64,000 nucleotides of DNA from Pseudomonas sp. HS6 (GCF_023375815.1 NZ_CP067412.1:5332001-5396000); one strand, 5' to 3'. Positions 1 to 9,021 are shown, counted from the first letter of the stretch. The notes: generated by a model from the letters alone, not told the origin. Made by a program: numbers and translations.

Positions 1-341
1 CTTTCCAGAATGTTCAGGAAACCGCTGAGGTTGCTGTTCAGGTAGGCCTGTGGATTTTCCAGCGAGTAACGCACCCCGGCCTGTGCCGCGAGGTGGATCA
101 CCACTTGCGGGTTTTCGCGGACGAACAGCGCGTCGACCGCGGCGGCATCGGCCAGGTCAACCCGGGCGATCTGGAAATCGCCGACCTGATCGCGCACCCA
201 TTGCACGCGATCGAGTTTGAGCTGCGGGTCGTAGTAGCCGTTGAAGTTGTCGAGGCCAACCACCTGATGCCCGTCGCGCATCAGTCGCAACACGCAATGG
301 GCACCAATGAACCCGGCCGCACCGGTGACGAGGATTTTCAT
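1..341 (-). CDS. NAD-dependent epimerase, UDP-glucuronate 4-epimerase-like (partial)
   Basis: Only the N-terminal 113 or so residues are in the window; the gene runs off the left edge. The minus-strand reading starts MKILVTGAAGFIGAH, the Rossmann GxxGxxG of extended short-chain dehydrogenases, followed by LDNFNGYYDPQLK, the pattern of the UDP-glucuronate/UDP-glucose 4-epimerase group (WbpP/CapI-like), and VIHLAAQAGVRYS. The start codon overlaps the stop of the upstream UDP-glucose dehydrogenase by four bases (ATGA), so the two are probably translated together. The pair would convert UDP-glucose to UDP-glucuronate and then UDP-galacturonate for surface polysaccharide. The 4-epimerase specificity is inferred, because the catalytic YxxxK lies outside the window. 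Confidence 0.8.
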   Translation of the reverse strand, partial: MKILVTGAAGFIGAHCVLRLMRDGHQVVGLDNFNGYYDPQLKLDRVQWVRDQVGDFQIARVDLADAAAVDALFVRENPQVVIHLAAQAGVRYSLENPQAYLNSNLSGFLNILE

Positions 342-1690
342 GGGCGCAACCTGTCGGGCGAGATATGCCGCAGGCCGATGCCGCTGTAGTGCAGGCCGGC
401 GGCCGCCACTTGCTCCGGGTTGTAGAGGTTGCGTCCGTCGATGATCACTTTGGAGCGCAGCTTGTCGGCCAGCAGCTCGAAGTCCACCACGCGGAAATTC
501 TTCCACTCGGTGCAGATCACCAGCGCATCGGCGTCTTCCAGGGTGTCGTCGCGGGTGGCGCACAGGTGCAGGTCATCGCGGTAACCGTAAATGCGCCGGC
601 ACTCGGACATCGCTTCCGGATCGTAGGCCTGCACGCTGGCACCCTCGGCCCACAGTGCATCCATCAGATAGCGGCTGGGGGCTTCGCGCATGTCATCGGT
701 GTTCGGCTTGAACGCCAGGCCCCAGACAGCAATGGATTTGCCGGCCAGGCCTTGCGGAAATTGCGCCTTGAGTTTGCTGAACAGGATGTGTCGCTGGATG
801 TCGTTGACGTCAGTGACGCTGCGCAGCAGTTTCAGCGGCATGCCGTTGTGTTCGGCGGTGTGCAGCAGGGCGCGCAGGTCCTTGGGAAAGCACGAGCCAC
901 CGAAGCCGCAGCCCGGGTAGATGAAGTGATAACCGATGCGTGGGTCGGAGCCGATCCCCTTGCGCACCGCTTCGATGTCGGCGCCCAGCAGTTCGGTGAG
1001 GTTGGCCAGCTCGTTCATGAAGCTGATGCGGGTGGCGAGCATCGCGTTGGCCGCGTACTTGGTCAGCTCGGCGCTGCGGTTGTCCATGAACATCAGTTTT
1101 TCGTGGTTACGGCAGAACGGCGCGTACAGCTCGCTCATTTGCGCCCGTGCTTCATCGTCCTGGGTGCCGACGATGATCCGGTCGGGGCGCATGCAGTCGG
1201 CGAGGGCGCTGCCTTCCTTGAGGAATTCGGGGTTGGACACGATCCGCACGTTCAGGCCGCTTTTGCCCCGCCGGTGCAATTCGTCACTGGCGGTCTTCAG
1301 CACCTGGTCCGCCGTGCCGACCGGCACCGTGGATTTGATGATCAGCGTGCGATCGGCCTCCATGAAGCTGGCGATCTGGCGCGCCACGTTGAGCACGTGA
1401 CTCAGGTCGGCGGAACCGTCCTCGTCAGCCGGAGTGCCCACCGCAATGAAGATCAACTCGGCGTGTTCTACGGCATCGCTGGCCTGGGTGGTGAACAGCA
1501 GACGCCCGGCCTTGATGTTTTCTTCCAAAGTTGCCGATAGACCCGGTTCACTGATAGGCGGAACTGCCTGTTGCAGTTGTTTAATCTTGTTCGGGTCAAT
1601 ATCGACGCACAACACACGATGTCCGACATCGGCGAGTGCCGCAGCTTGAATCAGGCCAACATAGCCCGTACCAAATACGCTCACGTCCAT
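338..1690 (-). CDS. ugd: UDP-glucose 6-dehydrogenase
   Basis: This 450-residue cytosolic enzyme oxidises UDP-glucose to UDP-glucuronate with two NAD+. The N-terminal Rossmann motif is VFGTGYVGL (residues 5-13). The central region has KSTVPVGTA and NPEFLKEGSA. The catalytic cysteine is Cys267 in GCGFGGSCFPKD. The C-terminal UDP-binding domain has AVWGLAFKPNTDDMREAPS. The length is normal for the UDP-glucose/GDP-mannose dehydrogenase family. UDP-glucose is preferred over GDP-mannose (AlgD) because a UDP-sugar epimerase overlaps the 3' end. It is the first gene of a minus-strand operon transcribed away from the EptA-like gene. Confidence 0.93.
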   Translation of the reverse strand: MDVSVFGTGYVGLIQAAALADVGHRVLCVDIDPNKIKQLQQAVPPISEPGLSATLEENIKAGRLLFTTQASDAVEHAELIFIAVGTPADEDGSADLSHVLNVARQIASFMEADRTLIIKSTVPVGTADQVLKTASDELHRRGKSGLNVRIVSNPEFLKEGSALADCMRPDRIIVGTQDDEARAQMSELYAPFCRNHEKLMFMDNRSAELTKYAANAMLATRISFMNELANLTELLGADIEAVRKGIGSDPRIGYHFIYPGCGFGGSCFPKDLRALLHTAEHNGMPLKLLRSVTDVNDIQRHILFSKLKAQFPQGLAGKSIAVWGLAFKPNTDDMREAPSRYLMDALWAEGASVQAYDPEAMSECRRIYGYRDDLHLCATRDDTLEDADALVICTEWKNFRVVDFELLADKLRSKVIIDGRNLYNPEQVAAAGLHYSGIGLRHISPDRLRP

Positions 1691-2030
1691 ATTGGCGTGC
1701 CTCGTAAGACGGTGGAGGAAGATCGAATTGGAACTGTCAAAAGGGGTATAGCGCAGCGTGGGGAAAGCATGTCAGCAAAATGACATGTTGCAGGTGTATA
1801 ACACCCCCAATTCTGGGGGCGATTGGCCATCAAGTACTTGCTGTATCTGGATTTGTCCCGTCCTTGACATGTTTTTCACATTTCAAAGAAAACGATAAAC
1901 GGTCGTAGGCCACAAAATACAAGGCCTGTAACGACTTGGGTGTGTCAGTTTTGAGTCAATGTTTTTTTGACGCTTTTGGCCAAAGTCCGACAGTTCTTGC
2001 GCTTTGATGGCCCGCTGCTAGTGTCAGAAA
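1691..2030. other. Divergent intergenic region (340 bp)
   Basis: This gap separates ugd (minus) from the EptA-like gene (plus) and must hold promoters for both. It is more AT-rich than its flanks. A short dyad, CCCCCA-ATTC-TGGGGG, lies at 1804-1819. I see no open frame with coding character and no convincing sigma-54 or sigma-28 site. Confidence 0.5.
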
Positions 2031-3779
2031 ATGGCCGACAAGCGATTGACCATGCCCCGTCGCAAGCGCCCCGGAATCGCCATGTTTCGATATTTGAAAG
2101 AACTGCTTTTAATTATTTATCTACTGCTTTATTCCGAATATTACCTTGAGCGTTTAAACGCCATGGGTATCGGCCCAGCAGTACTTCTTTTTGGCGCGAT
2201 GTTTTTGGCGCTGACTTTCGCATTATTACTAACGGCCTATATACGTCAGACTTTCATTCGGCACTTATTCGCATTAGCGATGTTTGTGTCGGCGGTTTTT
2301 TTTGATGTTTATACCCGGGTCACCGCCGATTATCTGACGTACAGCAGCTTCGTCTCGCTGGTGTATTCCGGCGGATTCATCCAGGAAGCGGCCTACCAGT
2401 ACCGGGACGCAATCGTCCACGGGGCGCTCAATGGACTGTTGCTGTTGGTTGGCATCGGCCTCAAGCCACGGCATTCGATCCCCGTGCCCAATGCCTGGCG
2501 GATCGCGGCGCCGTTGTGCGGCGTACTGCTGCTCAGCGCGGTGTTGTTCGTACGGGCCGGGGAGGGCGCGCGGGGATTGCCGATCATGTACACGCCGCTG
2601 GCCTACCTCAACCTGTTCGGCTACGAAGCGCTGCACAACACCGTCGGCCCGCGTGAGCCGGTGACGCTGGCACGCAACGGACCTGCGGTGGGCCACGACA
2701 TCGTGCTGATCATCGACGAAAGCATTTCCGGCAACTACCTGGATATCAACGCGCCGTTCGGCGTGCACAGCAACCTCAAGCAGGCGCACCCGGGTGTCGA
2801 GATTTTCAATTACGGCTATGCGGCGTCCATCGCCAATTGCAGCGCCGACACCAACGTCACCCTGCGCTACGGCGGCACCCGCGCCGATTACATGCGCATC
2901 AACACCACGCTGCCATCGATCTGGCAGTACGCCAAAAAGGCCGGCCTGCGCACCGTCTACATCGACGCCCAGCGCACGGGCGGCAACCTGCAGAACCTGA
3001 TGACCGACACCGAAAAAAAGGACATCGACGAGTTCGTGCAATTCGACCAGACCAGCGTGCGCGACCGCGACATGGCCGCCGCTGCCAAGCTGATCGAGTT
3101 GCTCAACGACGACAAACCGGAGCTGGTGGTGATCAACAAGGTCGGCGCGCATTTCCCGGTGCACGACAAATACCCGGACGCCTTCATGGCCTACCGCCCG
3201 ACCTTGCCGCGCGGCCAGTTCACCGAAGTCGCCGACACCGGCAAGCGCGACGGTTTCAACGGCCAGCCGGATGACTGGGTGCTGTACCGCAACGCCTACA
3301 AGAACACCGTGCTGTGGAATGTCGGCGAGTTTTTCTCGCGGGTGTTTGCCCAGGCCAATCTGAACAATGCGCTGCTGATCTACACCTCGGACCACGGCCA
3401 GGACCTGCACGAGCGTGGCAATCCGGGGCTCAACACCCATTGCGGCGGCGACCCGGTGGAAGAAGAAGGATTGGTGCCGCTGGTGGTGATTCAGGGCGAT
3501 CAATTGCACACGCTCGACTGGTCAGCCCAACTGGCGGCGAACAAGGATCGCTCCAGTCACTACAACATCTTCCCGACCCTGTTGCAGTTGATGGGCTACG
3601 ACCTGACGGGGATCGAATCGGTCTACGGCAAACCGCTGAGCGTGCCGACGGCGGATGATTTCACCTTCAACTACCGCTTCAACGCTCGGTTGGGGGCCAA
3701 GCCCGAGTGGAAACACATTGATCTGAACAGCATCGTCACGCCAAGTGAGGCGCCGACCAGCGTTGCCGCCGGACAGTAA
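2031..3779 (+). CDS. EptA-like membrane phosphoethanolamine transferase / sulfatase-family protein
   Basis: This inner-membrane protein of up to 582 residues has about five hydrophobic segments in the first 180 residues, then a periplasmic alkaline-phosphatase-fold domain. Metal-site motifs are visible: IIDES at the start of the domain, NCSADTN (where EptA has its CGT nucleophile loop), a HFPVHDKYP loop, and YTSDHGQDLHERGN near the C-terminus. The family transfers phosphoethanolamine or similar groups to lipid A, core sugars or glycans. The substrate here is not evident. The start is uncertain: ATGs lie at 2031, 2052 and 2082, none with a clear ribosome site; the last gives MFRYLKELLLIIY, a natural beginning. 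The next gene begins about 50 bp downstream. Confidence 0.75.
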   Translation: MADKRLTMPRRKRPGIAMFRYLKELLLIIYLLLYSEYYLERLNAMGIGPAVLLFGAMFLALTFALLLTAYIRQTFIRHLFALAMFVSAVFFDVYTRVTADYLTYSSFVSLVYSGGFIQEAAYQYRDAIVHGALNGLLLLVGIGLKPRHSIPVPNAWRIAAPLCGVLLLSAVLFVRAGEGARGLPIMYTPLAYLNLFGYEALHNTVGPREPVTLARNGPAVGHDIVLIIDESISGNYLDINAPFGVHSNLKQAHPGVEIFNYGYAASIANCSADTNVTLRYGGTRADYMRINTTLPSIWQYAKKAGLRTVYIDAQRTGGNLQNLMTDTEKKDIDEFVQFDQTSVRDRDMAAAAKLIELLNDDKPELVVINKVGAHFPVHDKYPDAFMAYRPTLPRGQFTEVADTGKRDGFNGQPDDWVLYRNAYKNTVLWNVGEFFSRVFAQANLNNALLIYTSDHGQDLHERGNPGLNTHCGGDPVEEEGLVPLVVIQGDQLHTLDWSAQLAANKDRSSHYNIFPTLLQLMGYDLTGIESVYGKPLSVPTADDFTFNYRFNARLGAKPEWKHIDLNSIVTPSEAPTSVAAGQ

Positions 3780-3829
3780 CCCTGCGCCATCCGCTATCCT
3801 TGTCCCACACGGATCGATCGGATGGCAGC

Positions 3830-4483
3830 ATGCTGCAGGTTCAAAACGTCTTCAAGAGCTATCTCACCCCTCAAGGCCCGTTGCCCGTGTTGCAAGGCAT
3901 CGACCTGACGCTCACACCCGGCAGCAGTCTGGCGCTGATGGGCGAATCGGGCAGCGGCAAAAGCACGCTGCTGCACCTGATCGCGGGGCTGGATAAAGTC
4001 GACAGCGGCAGCATCCACAGTGGCGAGCATCGACTCGACGCCATGAACGAGGCGCAACTGGCCAATTGGCGCCGAACGGAAATCGGTCTGGTGTTCCAGC
4101 AATACAACCTGATCGGCAGCCTGCGCATCGAAGACAACCTGGCGTTTCAGGCGCGACTCGCCGGGCGCCATGACCCGCGTTGGCAGAGTCATCTGGTGCA
4201 GCGTCTGGGCCTGGGCGATCTGCTCAAGCGCTACCCCGAACAACTCTCTGGCGGCCAGCAGCAACGGGTCGCACTCGGCCGGGCGTTGGCGTCGCGGCCC
4301 AAATTGTTGCTGGCCGACGAACCCACCGGCAGCCTCGACGAAGCGACCAGCGACGAGGTCCTGCGCCTGCTGCTGGAACTGCTCGACGACACACCGACCA
4401 CTTTGCTGATGGTCACCCACAGCCAACGCGTGGCCGCGCGACTGGCGGAGCGAGTGGTGTTGTCCAGCGGTCGCCTGACGTGA
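3830..4483 (+). CDS. ABC transporter ATP-binding protein (LolD/MacB/AttE-like)
   Basis: This 217-residue cytoplasmic ATPase has all nucleotide-binding motifs: Walker A GESGSGKS, Q-loop VFQQYNL, signature LSGGQQQR, Walker B LLLADEPTGSLD and the H-loop MVTHS. The VFQQYNLI and ADEPTGSLD sequences are typical of the MacB/LolD/FtsE group that powers FtsX-type permeases rather than solute importers. I start at 3830 (MLQVQNVFKSY); an in-frame start at 3800 would add ten unconserved residues. The stop overlaps the GTG start of the permease by four bases, so coupling is certain. With the next two genes it forms an AttEFGH-like unit. Confidence 0.9.
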   Translation: MLQVQNVFKSYLTPQGPLPVLQGIDLTLTPGSSLALMGESGSGKSTLLHLIAGLDKVDSGSIHSGEHRLDAMNEAQLANWRRTEIGLVFQQYNLIGSLRIEDNLAFQARLAGRHDPRWQSHLVQRLGLGDLLKRYPEQLSGGQQQRVALGRALASRPKLLLADEPTGSLDEATSDEVLRLLLELLDDTPTTLLMVTHSQRVAARLAERVVLSSGRLT

Positions 4484-6951
4484 GGGTTTTCCGGCAGACA
4501 CTGATCGCGTTGCTCAGCCACTGGCGGCGGCATCCGGTGCAGTTTTTCAGCGTGCTGACCGGTCTGTGGCTGGCCACCAGCCTGTTGATCGGGGTCGAGG
4601 CGCTCAACAGCCAAGCACGGGACAGTTACGCCCGCGCCAGTCAGATGATTGGCGGCGAACCCCAGGCCAGCCTGAGCACGCCGAGTGGCGCGACGTTTTC
4701 CCAGCAGTGGTTTGTCGATCTGCGCCGTCAGGGCTGGCCGGTATCGCCAGTATTGCAGGGCCGGTTGATCCTCAAGGGCCATGAATCCCAGCGTCTGCAA
4801 TTGATGGGCATCGAACCGGTGTCCCTGCCGGCCGACAGCGCGGTGGCGGGGCAGGCGATGCCGATCGATCGCATTGTCGAATTCTTCAGCCCGCCGGGCA
4901 GCACCTGGATTTCTCCCGAGACCTTACATGCGTTGAACCTGCCCGAAGGCGCCACACCGCCAACCGAAACCGGTCAGACGTTGCCGCCGCTGCGAGCGCA
5001 ACTGGACATGGCCCCCGGCGTGCTGCTGGTGGACATCGGTGTTGCTCAACGCGTGCTTGAACAACCCGATCAACTGTCGCGGCTGCTGTTGCCCAAGGGT
5101 TTTCACGCCGACGTGCCGGCCGCGTTCAAGGGTCAGTTGCAGCTCAAGAGCGGCGGCGAAGAAAACAATCTGGCGCGGCTGACCGAAAGCTTTCACCTCA
5201 ACCTTGATGCCCTGGGATTTCTTTCGTTCATCGTCGGATTGTTCATTGTCCACGCCGCTATCGGTCTGGCGTTGGAGCAGCGCCGTGGATTGCTGCGTAC
5301 CTTGCGTGCCTGCGGGATCAGCGCGCGGATGCTGATCGCTTGCCTGATCGTCGAACTCGGTGCGCTGGCATTGATCGGCGGGTTGTTCGGTGTCGCCAGC
5401 GGTTACTGGCTGGCGAGTGTGTTGCTGCCGGATGTCGCCGCGAGCCTGCGCGGGTTGTACGGCGCGGAAGTAGCGGGGCAATTGCGCCTTAGCCCTTGGT
5501 GGTGGTTCAGCGGAATCGGCTTGAGTCTGCTCGGCGCGTTGCTGGCCGGGGCCAACAGTCTGCTGCGGGCGGCGCGTCTGCCGTTGCTGGCAGTCGCTGA
5601 TCCGCAAGCCTGGCATGAACAGCATGCGCGCTGGTTGCGTCGTCAGGGCTGGGTGGCCGGGGTGTTTGCCGCGATTGCATTGATCGCGCTGGTGTTGGGC
5701 AACAGTCTGGCCAGTGGGTTTGTGTTGATGGCCGGGTTGCTGCTCGGCGCGGCGCTGGCGTTGCCGGTGGTGCTCAGTGCGCTGTTGAACGGCTTGCTCG
5801 GGCGCAGTCGTTCGGTGCTGGGGCAGTGGTTTCTCGCCGACTGTCGACAGCAATTGCCGGCGCTGAGTCTGGCGCTGATGGCGTTGCTGTTGGCGATGGC
5901 GGCGAACATCGGCGCCGGCAGCATGACCGCCGGTTTCCGCCAGACCTTCAACGACTGGCTCGAACAACGGCTTAGCGCCGAGCTCTATCTGAACCCGAGC
6001 AATCCGGCCCAGGCCCGCGAGCTCTACAGCTGGCTGAAACAGCAACCCAGCGTCACGGCGATCCTGCCCAACTGGCAGGTGTCGGTGATGCTGCAAGGCT
6101 GGCCGACGGAGGTGTTCGGCACCATCGATCATCCGTATTATCGCCAGCACTGGCCGTTGCTTGAGTCGAGGGGCGACGACCCGTGGGCCGCGCTGGCCAC
6201 GGACGATGCGGTGATGCTCAGCGAACAGCTCGCCCGCCGGCTCAACGTACGGCCGGGCGATCACCTGACGATTCCCACGCCGGGTTTGCCGTGGTCGCCG
6301 CGCATCGTCGGCATCTACGCCGACTACGGCAATCCCAAGGGCCATGTGCTGGTCAACAGCAATCACCTGCTGCGCAGTTGGCCGCAATTGACGCCGAACC
6401 GTTTCAACCTGCGTATCGATCCGTCGAAAATCCCCGCGTTACTCAGCGCCTTGCAGGCACGTTTCCAGCTCGACGACAGCCGCATCGTCGATCAGGCGCG
6501 GCTCAAGGGGTGGTCGGTGCAAGTCTTCGAGCGAACCTTCGCCGCGACGGCAGCGCTCAACAGCCTGACGCTCGCCGTCGCCGGGGTGGCGCTGTTCATC
6601 AGCCTGCTGACCCAGAGCCAGAGCCGCCTCGGTCAACTGGCGCCACTGTGGGCGTTGGGGGTGACGCGACGGCAATTGATGCTGCTCAATCTCGGACAGA
6701 CCTGGTTGCTGGCGGTGCTGACGTTGGTGCTGGCCTTGCCCTTGGGCATCGGGTTGGCGTGGTGTCTGGACGCAGTGATCAACGTGCAGGCCTTTAGCTG
6801 GCGCCTGCCATTGCGGGTGTTTCCGTGGCAGTTGTTGCAGTTGACCGGGCTGGCGTTGCTCGCGACGTTGCTGGCCTCGGCGTGGCCGCTGTATTCGCTG
6901 TACCGCACGCAACCGGCGGATCTGTTGAGGACGTTTGCCCATGAGGATTAG
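4480..6951 (+). CDS. FtsX-like ABC transporter permease (fused AttF/AttG type)
   Basis: This 823-residue permease starts at a GTG overlapping the ATPase stop and begins VRVFRQTLIALLSHWRRHP. It has an N-terminal membrane segment (about residues 21-40), a large periplasmic domain, three helices in the middle (near residues 245-365), another hydrophobic block (near 390-440 and 460-490), a second periplasmic domain, and three C-terminal helices ending AWPLYSLYRTQPADLLRTFAHED. Two FtsX cores in one chain equal the separate AttF and AttG permeases. Such transporters do mechanical work on lipoproteins or lipids in the outer membrane or periplasm rather than classical substrate import. The frame is open further upstream, but that sequence is a shadow of the ATPase gene. 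Confidence 0.88.
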   Translation: MRVFRQTLIALLSHWRRHPVQFFSVLTGLWLATSLLIGVEALNSQARDSYARASQMIGGEPQASLSTPSGATFSQQWFVDLRRQGWPVSPVLQGRLILKGHESQRLQLMGIEPVSLPADSAVAGQAMPIDRIVEFFSPPGSTWISPETLHALNLPEGATPPTETGQTLPPLRAQLDMAPGVLLVDIGVAQRVLEQPDQLSRLLLPKGFHADVPAAFKGQLQLKSGGEENNLARLTESFHLNLDALGFLSFIVGLFIVHAAIGLALEQRRGLLRTLRACGISARMLIACLIVELGALALIGGLFGVASGYWLASVLLPDVAASLRGLYGAEVAGQLRLSPWWWFSGIGLSLLGALLAGANSLLRAARLPLLAVADPQAWHEQHARWLRRQGWVAGVFAAIALIALVLGNSLASGFVLMAGLLLGAALALPVVLSALLNGLLGRSRSVLGQWFLADCRQQLPALSLALMALLLAMAANIGAGSMTAGFRQTFNDWLEQRLSAELYLNPSNPAQARELYSWLKQQPSVTAILPNWQVSVMLQGWPTEVFGTIDHPYYRQHWPLLESRGDDPWAALATDDAVMLSEQLARRLNVRPGDHLTIPTPGLPWSPRIVGIYADYGNPKGHVLVNSNHLLRSWPQLTPNRFNLRIDPSKIPALLSALQARFQLDDSRIVDQARLKGWSVQVFERTFAATAALNSLTLAVAGVALFISLLTQSQSRLGQLAPLWALGVTRRQLMLLNLGQTWLLAVLTLVLALPLGIGLAWCLDAVINVQAFSWRLPLRVFPWQLLQLTGLALLATLLASAWPLYSLYRTQPADLLRTFAHED

Positions 6952-8008
6952 CTTCGTTGTCGTGTTTCTGGCGCTGTTGCTCAGTGGCTGCGACAACCCG
7001 GTGCCGGAACAGAAAGGCTTCGCCGGGATGGGTGCTCAGGCGCAGGCCTTTACGCCGGTGGTGCCGGGGCGGGTGTTCAGCTTTCCGGCGGATCACGGTG
7101 CCCATGACGGTTTTCGTATCGAGTGGTGGTATGTCACGGCCAATCTCAAGGATGCCCAGGGCAATGATTACGGCGTGCAGTGGACGCTCTTTCGCAGCGC
7201 ATTGAACGCCTCGCCGGAACAAGCGGGCTGGGCCAATCAAACGATCTGGCTCGGCCATGCGGCGGTGACGTCGGCCAGCGTCCACCATGCCGCCGAGCGT
7301 TATGCTCGCGGCGGCGTCGGGCAGGCCGGGGTGCGTGCGGCGCCGTTCGAGGCGTGGATCGATGACTGGCGTTTCGTCAGTCAGGCGAGCGATCCGCTGG
7401 GCGACATGCAGCTCAGCGCAAAGGACAAAAATTTCAGCTACCAATTGCGCCTGACCTCCAGCCGCCCGCTGGTGCAGCAAGGCGATCACGGCTTCAGTCA
7501 GAAATCCGAACAGGGCCAGGCGTCGTATTACTACAGCCAGCCGTTTTTCCAGGCCAGCGGCACCCTGCAAATCGATGGCCAGACCTACACCGTCAACGGC
7601 CCGGCCTGGCTCGACCGCGAGTGGAGCAGCCAGCCACTGACTGCCAATCAGACGGGCTGGGACTGGTTCTCTCTGCATCTGGATGACGGCGAACACGTCA
7701 TGCTTTACCGCATGCGCCAGAAGGAAGGGGCGCCGTATCTCACCGGCACCTGGATTGCCGCCGATGGCCAGACCGAAATGCTGCACGCCGACCAGATCAA
7801 ACTGACCCCGCAGGACACCGCGAAGGTTGCTGGCCGTTCGATGCCGGTGCGCTGGTCGATCGGGATTCCGGAAAAGAATCTGCAGATCACCCTCGATGCC
7901 ATCAACCCCAACGCCTGGATGGGGCTGCGCATTCCTTACTGGGAAGGGCCGGTGCGGTTGAGCGGCAGTCAGGGCGGGCGAGGTTATCTGGAGATGACCG
8001 GGTACTGA
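6941..8008 (+). CDS. AttH-like lipocalin-fold lipoprotein (CrtC-hydratase-related)
   Basis: This 355-residue protein starts at an ATG inside the end of the permease gene (11-bp overlap). It begins MRISFVVVFLALLLSGCDN: a signal peptide with lipobox LSGC, so it should be a lipoprotein. The mature part has FPADHGAHDGFRIEWWYVTANL and later PAWLDREWSSQPL, the signatures of the carotenoid 1,2-hydratase (CrtC)/AttH family, which folds as two lipocalin-like barrels. The family is repeatedly linked to an ABC exporter with an FtsX-type permease, exactly as here. A lipid or hydrophobic ligand is likely. The ligand and true activity are unknown; hydratase activity is doubtful. Confidence 0.85.
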   Translation: MRISFVVVFLALLLSGCDNPVPEQKGFAGMGAQAQAFTPVVPGRVFSFPADHGAHDGFRIEWWYVTANLKDAQGNDYGVQWTLFRSALNASPEQAGWANQTIWLGHAAVTSASVHHAAERYARGGVGQAGVRAAPFEAWIDDWRFVSQASDPLGDMQLSAKDKNFSYQLRLTSSRPLVQQGDHGFSQKSEQGQASYYYSQPFFQASGTLQIDGQTYTVNGPAWLDREWSSQPLTANQTGWDWFSLHLDDGEHVMLYRMRQKEGAPYLTGTWIAADGQTEMLHADQIKLTPQDTAKVAGRSMPVRWSIGIPEKNLQITLDAINPNAWMGLRIPYWEGPVRLSGSQGGRGYLEMTGY

Positions 8009-8114
8009 TTCGCCCTGTGCTAGGAGCAGCGGCCGATTGAGCGTCTATGCTCTTTGGCACGCACGGCACTGAATACGCCGTGTGCTGCCATTCATCACAG
8101 GGAAAGTACCGCTT

Positions 8115-8693
8115 ATGAAGCTCCAAGCACTGACGCACGCCATCGCACTTGCCACTGTCCTGTCCGCTTCCACGGCGTTCGCTGCCGATATTCCGTTGTC
8201 GGCGACGGTCGAGGCCGATCAGGTCACCACCAAAGTACTCGCGGTCGACCCAGCCAATCATCAGGTTGTCCTGGAAGGCGCGGAAGGTCGCCAGGTGCAC
8301 GTTCAGCTCAGCGACAAGGCGAAAAACCTCGGCAACCTGAAGGTTGGCGACAAGGTCGACATTCAAGTCACCCGTTCGGTGGCGGCTTTCCTGGACACCG
8401 ACGTGGATAAAGGTCTGCCTGGCTCCACCGAGCGTACCGGTGAGCTGCGCAACGCCGTGGGCAGCAGCAACCCCGGTGGCGAGGCATTCCGCCAGATTCA
8501 GGTGCAGCTGAAAATCACCAAAATTGATTTGAAGAAAAACCAGGTCACTCTGGAAAACCCTTCGGGCCAATCGAAAACCCTCAACGTTGAAAAGCCTGAA
8601 ATCCAAGCCAAGCTCAAAGATCTGAAAGTCGGACAGAGTGTCGTGGTCACTTACACCGATGTATTAAAAGTGACCAGTGAACATGAAAGCTGA
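8115..8693 (+). CDS. Small exported protein with two similar beta-rich halves
   Basis: This 192-residue protein starts at 8115 (MKLQALTHAIALATVLSAS), giving a clear Sec signal peptide cleaved after TAFAA. The mature protein has two similar units: KVLAVDPANHQVVLEGAEG with LGNLKVGDKVDIQVTRSV, then KITKIDLKKNQVTLENPSG with LKDLKVGQSVVVTYTDVL. Each reads like a small OB or SH3-like barrel ending in a KVGD/KVGQ turn. I do not recognise a named family. It lies about 100 bp after the AttH gene and could have its own promoter. Periplasmic location is inferred from the signal; function is unknown. Confidence 0.8.
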   Translation: MKLQALTHAIALATVLSASTAFAADIPLSATVEADQVTTKVLAVDPANHQVVLEGAEGRQVHVQLSDKAKNLGNLKVGDKVDIQVTRSVAAFLDTDVDKGLPGSTERTGELRNAVGSSNPGGEAFRQIQVQLKITKIDLKKNQVTLENPSGQSKTLNVEKPEIQAKLKDLKVGQSVVVTYTDVLKVTSEHES

Positions 8694-8884
8694 GTATTGA
8701 CTCTACAGAATGACTGTTCTTGTACAAGTAGTTGTATGAGAGCAGTCATATAAAATGTTCGGATCCGATAATTCTCAAAGTTTCTCGGGAAATATCGAGG
8801 ATCAATATTCGTTAACGTTTTAGTACATAAAATTCATCTTCAATTAGCACGACATATCCGCCAACTTCCATTAAAATCCCTCCC

Positions 8885-8947
8885 GTTCGCCCAGTGTCAG
8901 GGCTCTTTACCGGTGCATGGATTGCCAGGCCATTACACTGGGCGAAC
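8885..8947. repeat. 13-bp perfect inverted repeat with 37-nt loop, possible structured RNA
   Basis: GTTCGCCCAGTGT at 8885-8897 pairs perfectly with ACACTGGGCGAAC at 8935-8947. Followed on the plus strand by the hairpin and T-run at 8983-9015, it could be the body of a small RNA, or a decayed mobile element. No flanking direct repeats were noticed. Confidence 0.45.
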
Positions 8948-8982
8948 ACCTCCTCCGGAGAGCGGGCTAAAGAATTCAGATA

Positions 8983-9015
8983 AAAAAAGGGCGACTGTGA
9001 AGTCGCCCTTTTTTA
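8983..9015. terminator. Bidirectional rho-independent terminator
   Basis: The stem GGGCGACT/AGTCGCCC with loop GTGA has an A-run before and a T-run after it, so it can work on both strands. It sits just past the stop of the minus-strand glycosyltransferase and would also end any plus-strand transcript entering from 8115-8693. Confidence 0.85.
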
Positions 9016-9021
9016 TTGTTT

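Larger units (their letters stand above)
8694..9021. other. Gene-free intergenic region (328 bp)
   Basis: No credible protein gene is seen. The left half (8694-8880) is AT-rich with an imperfect dyad around 8709-8750. The right half holds a long-armed inverted repeat (8885-8947) and the terminator at 8983-9015, listed separately. Confidence 0.5.

Noticed and set aside
365..1540. 391-codon plus-strand open frame opposite ugd
   Set aside because: Shadow of ugd without start context or domain.
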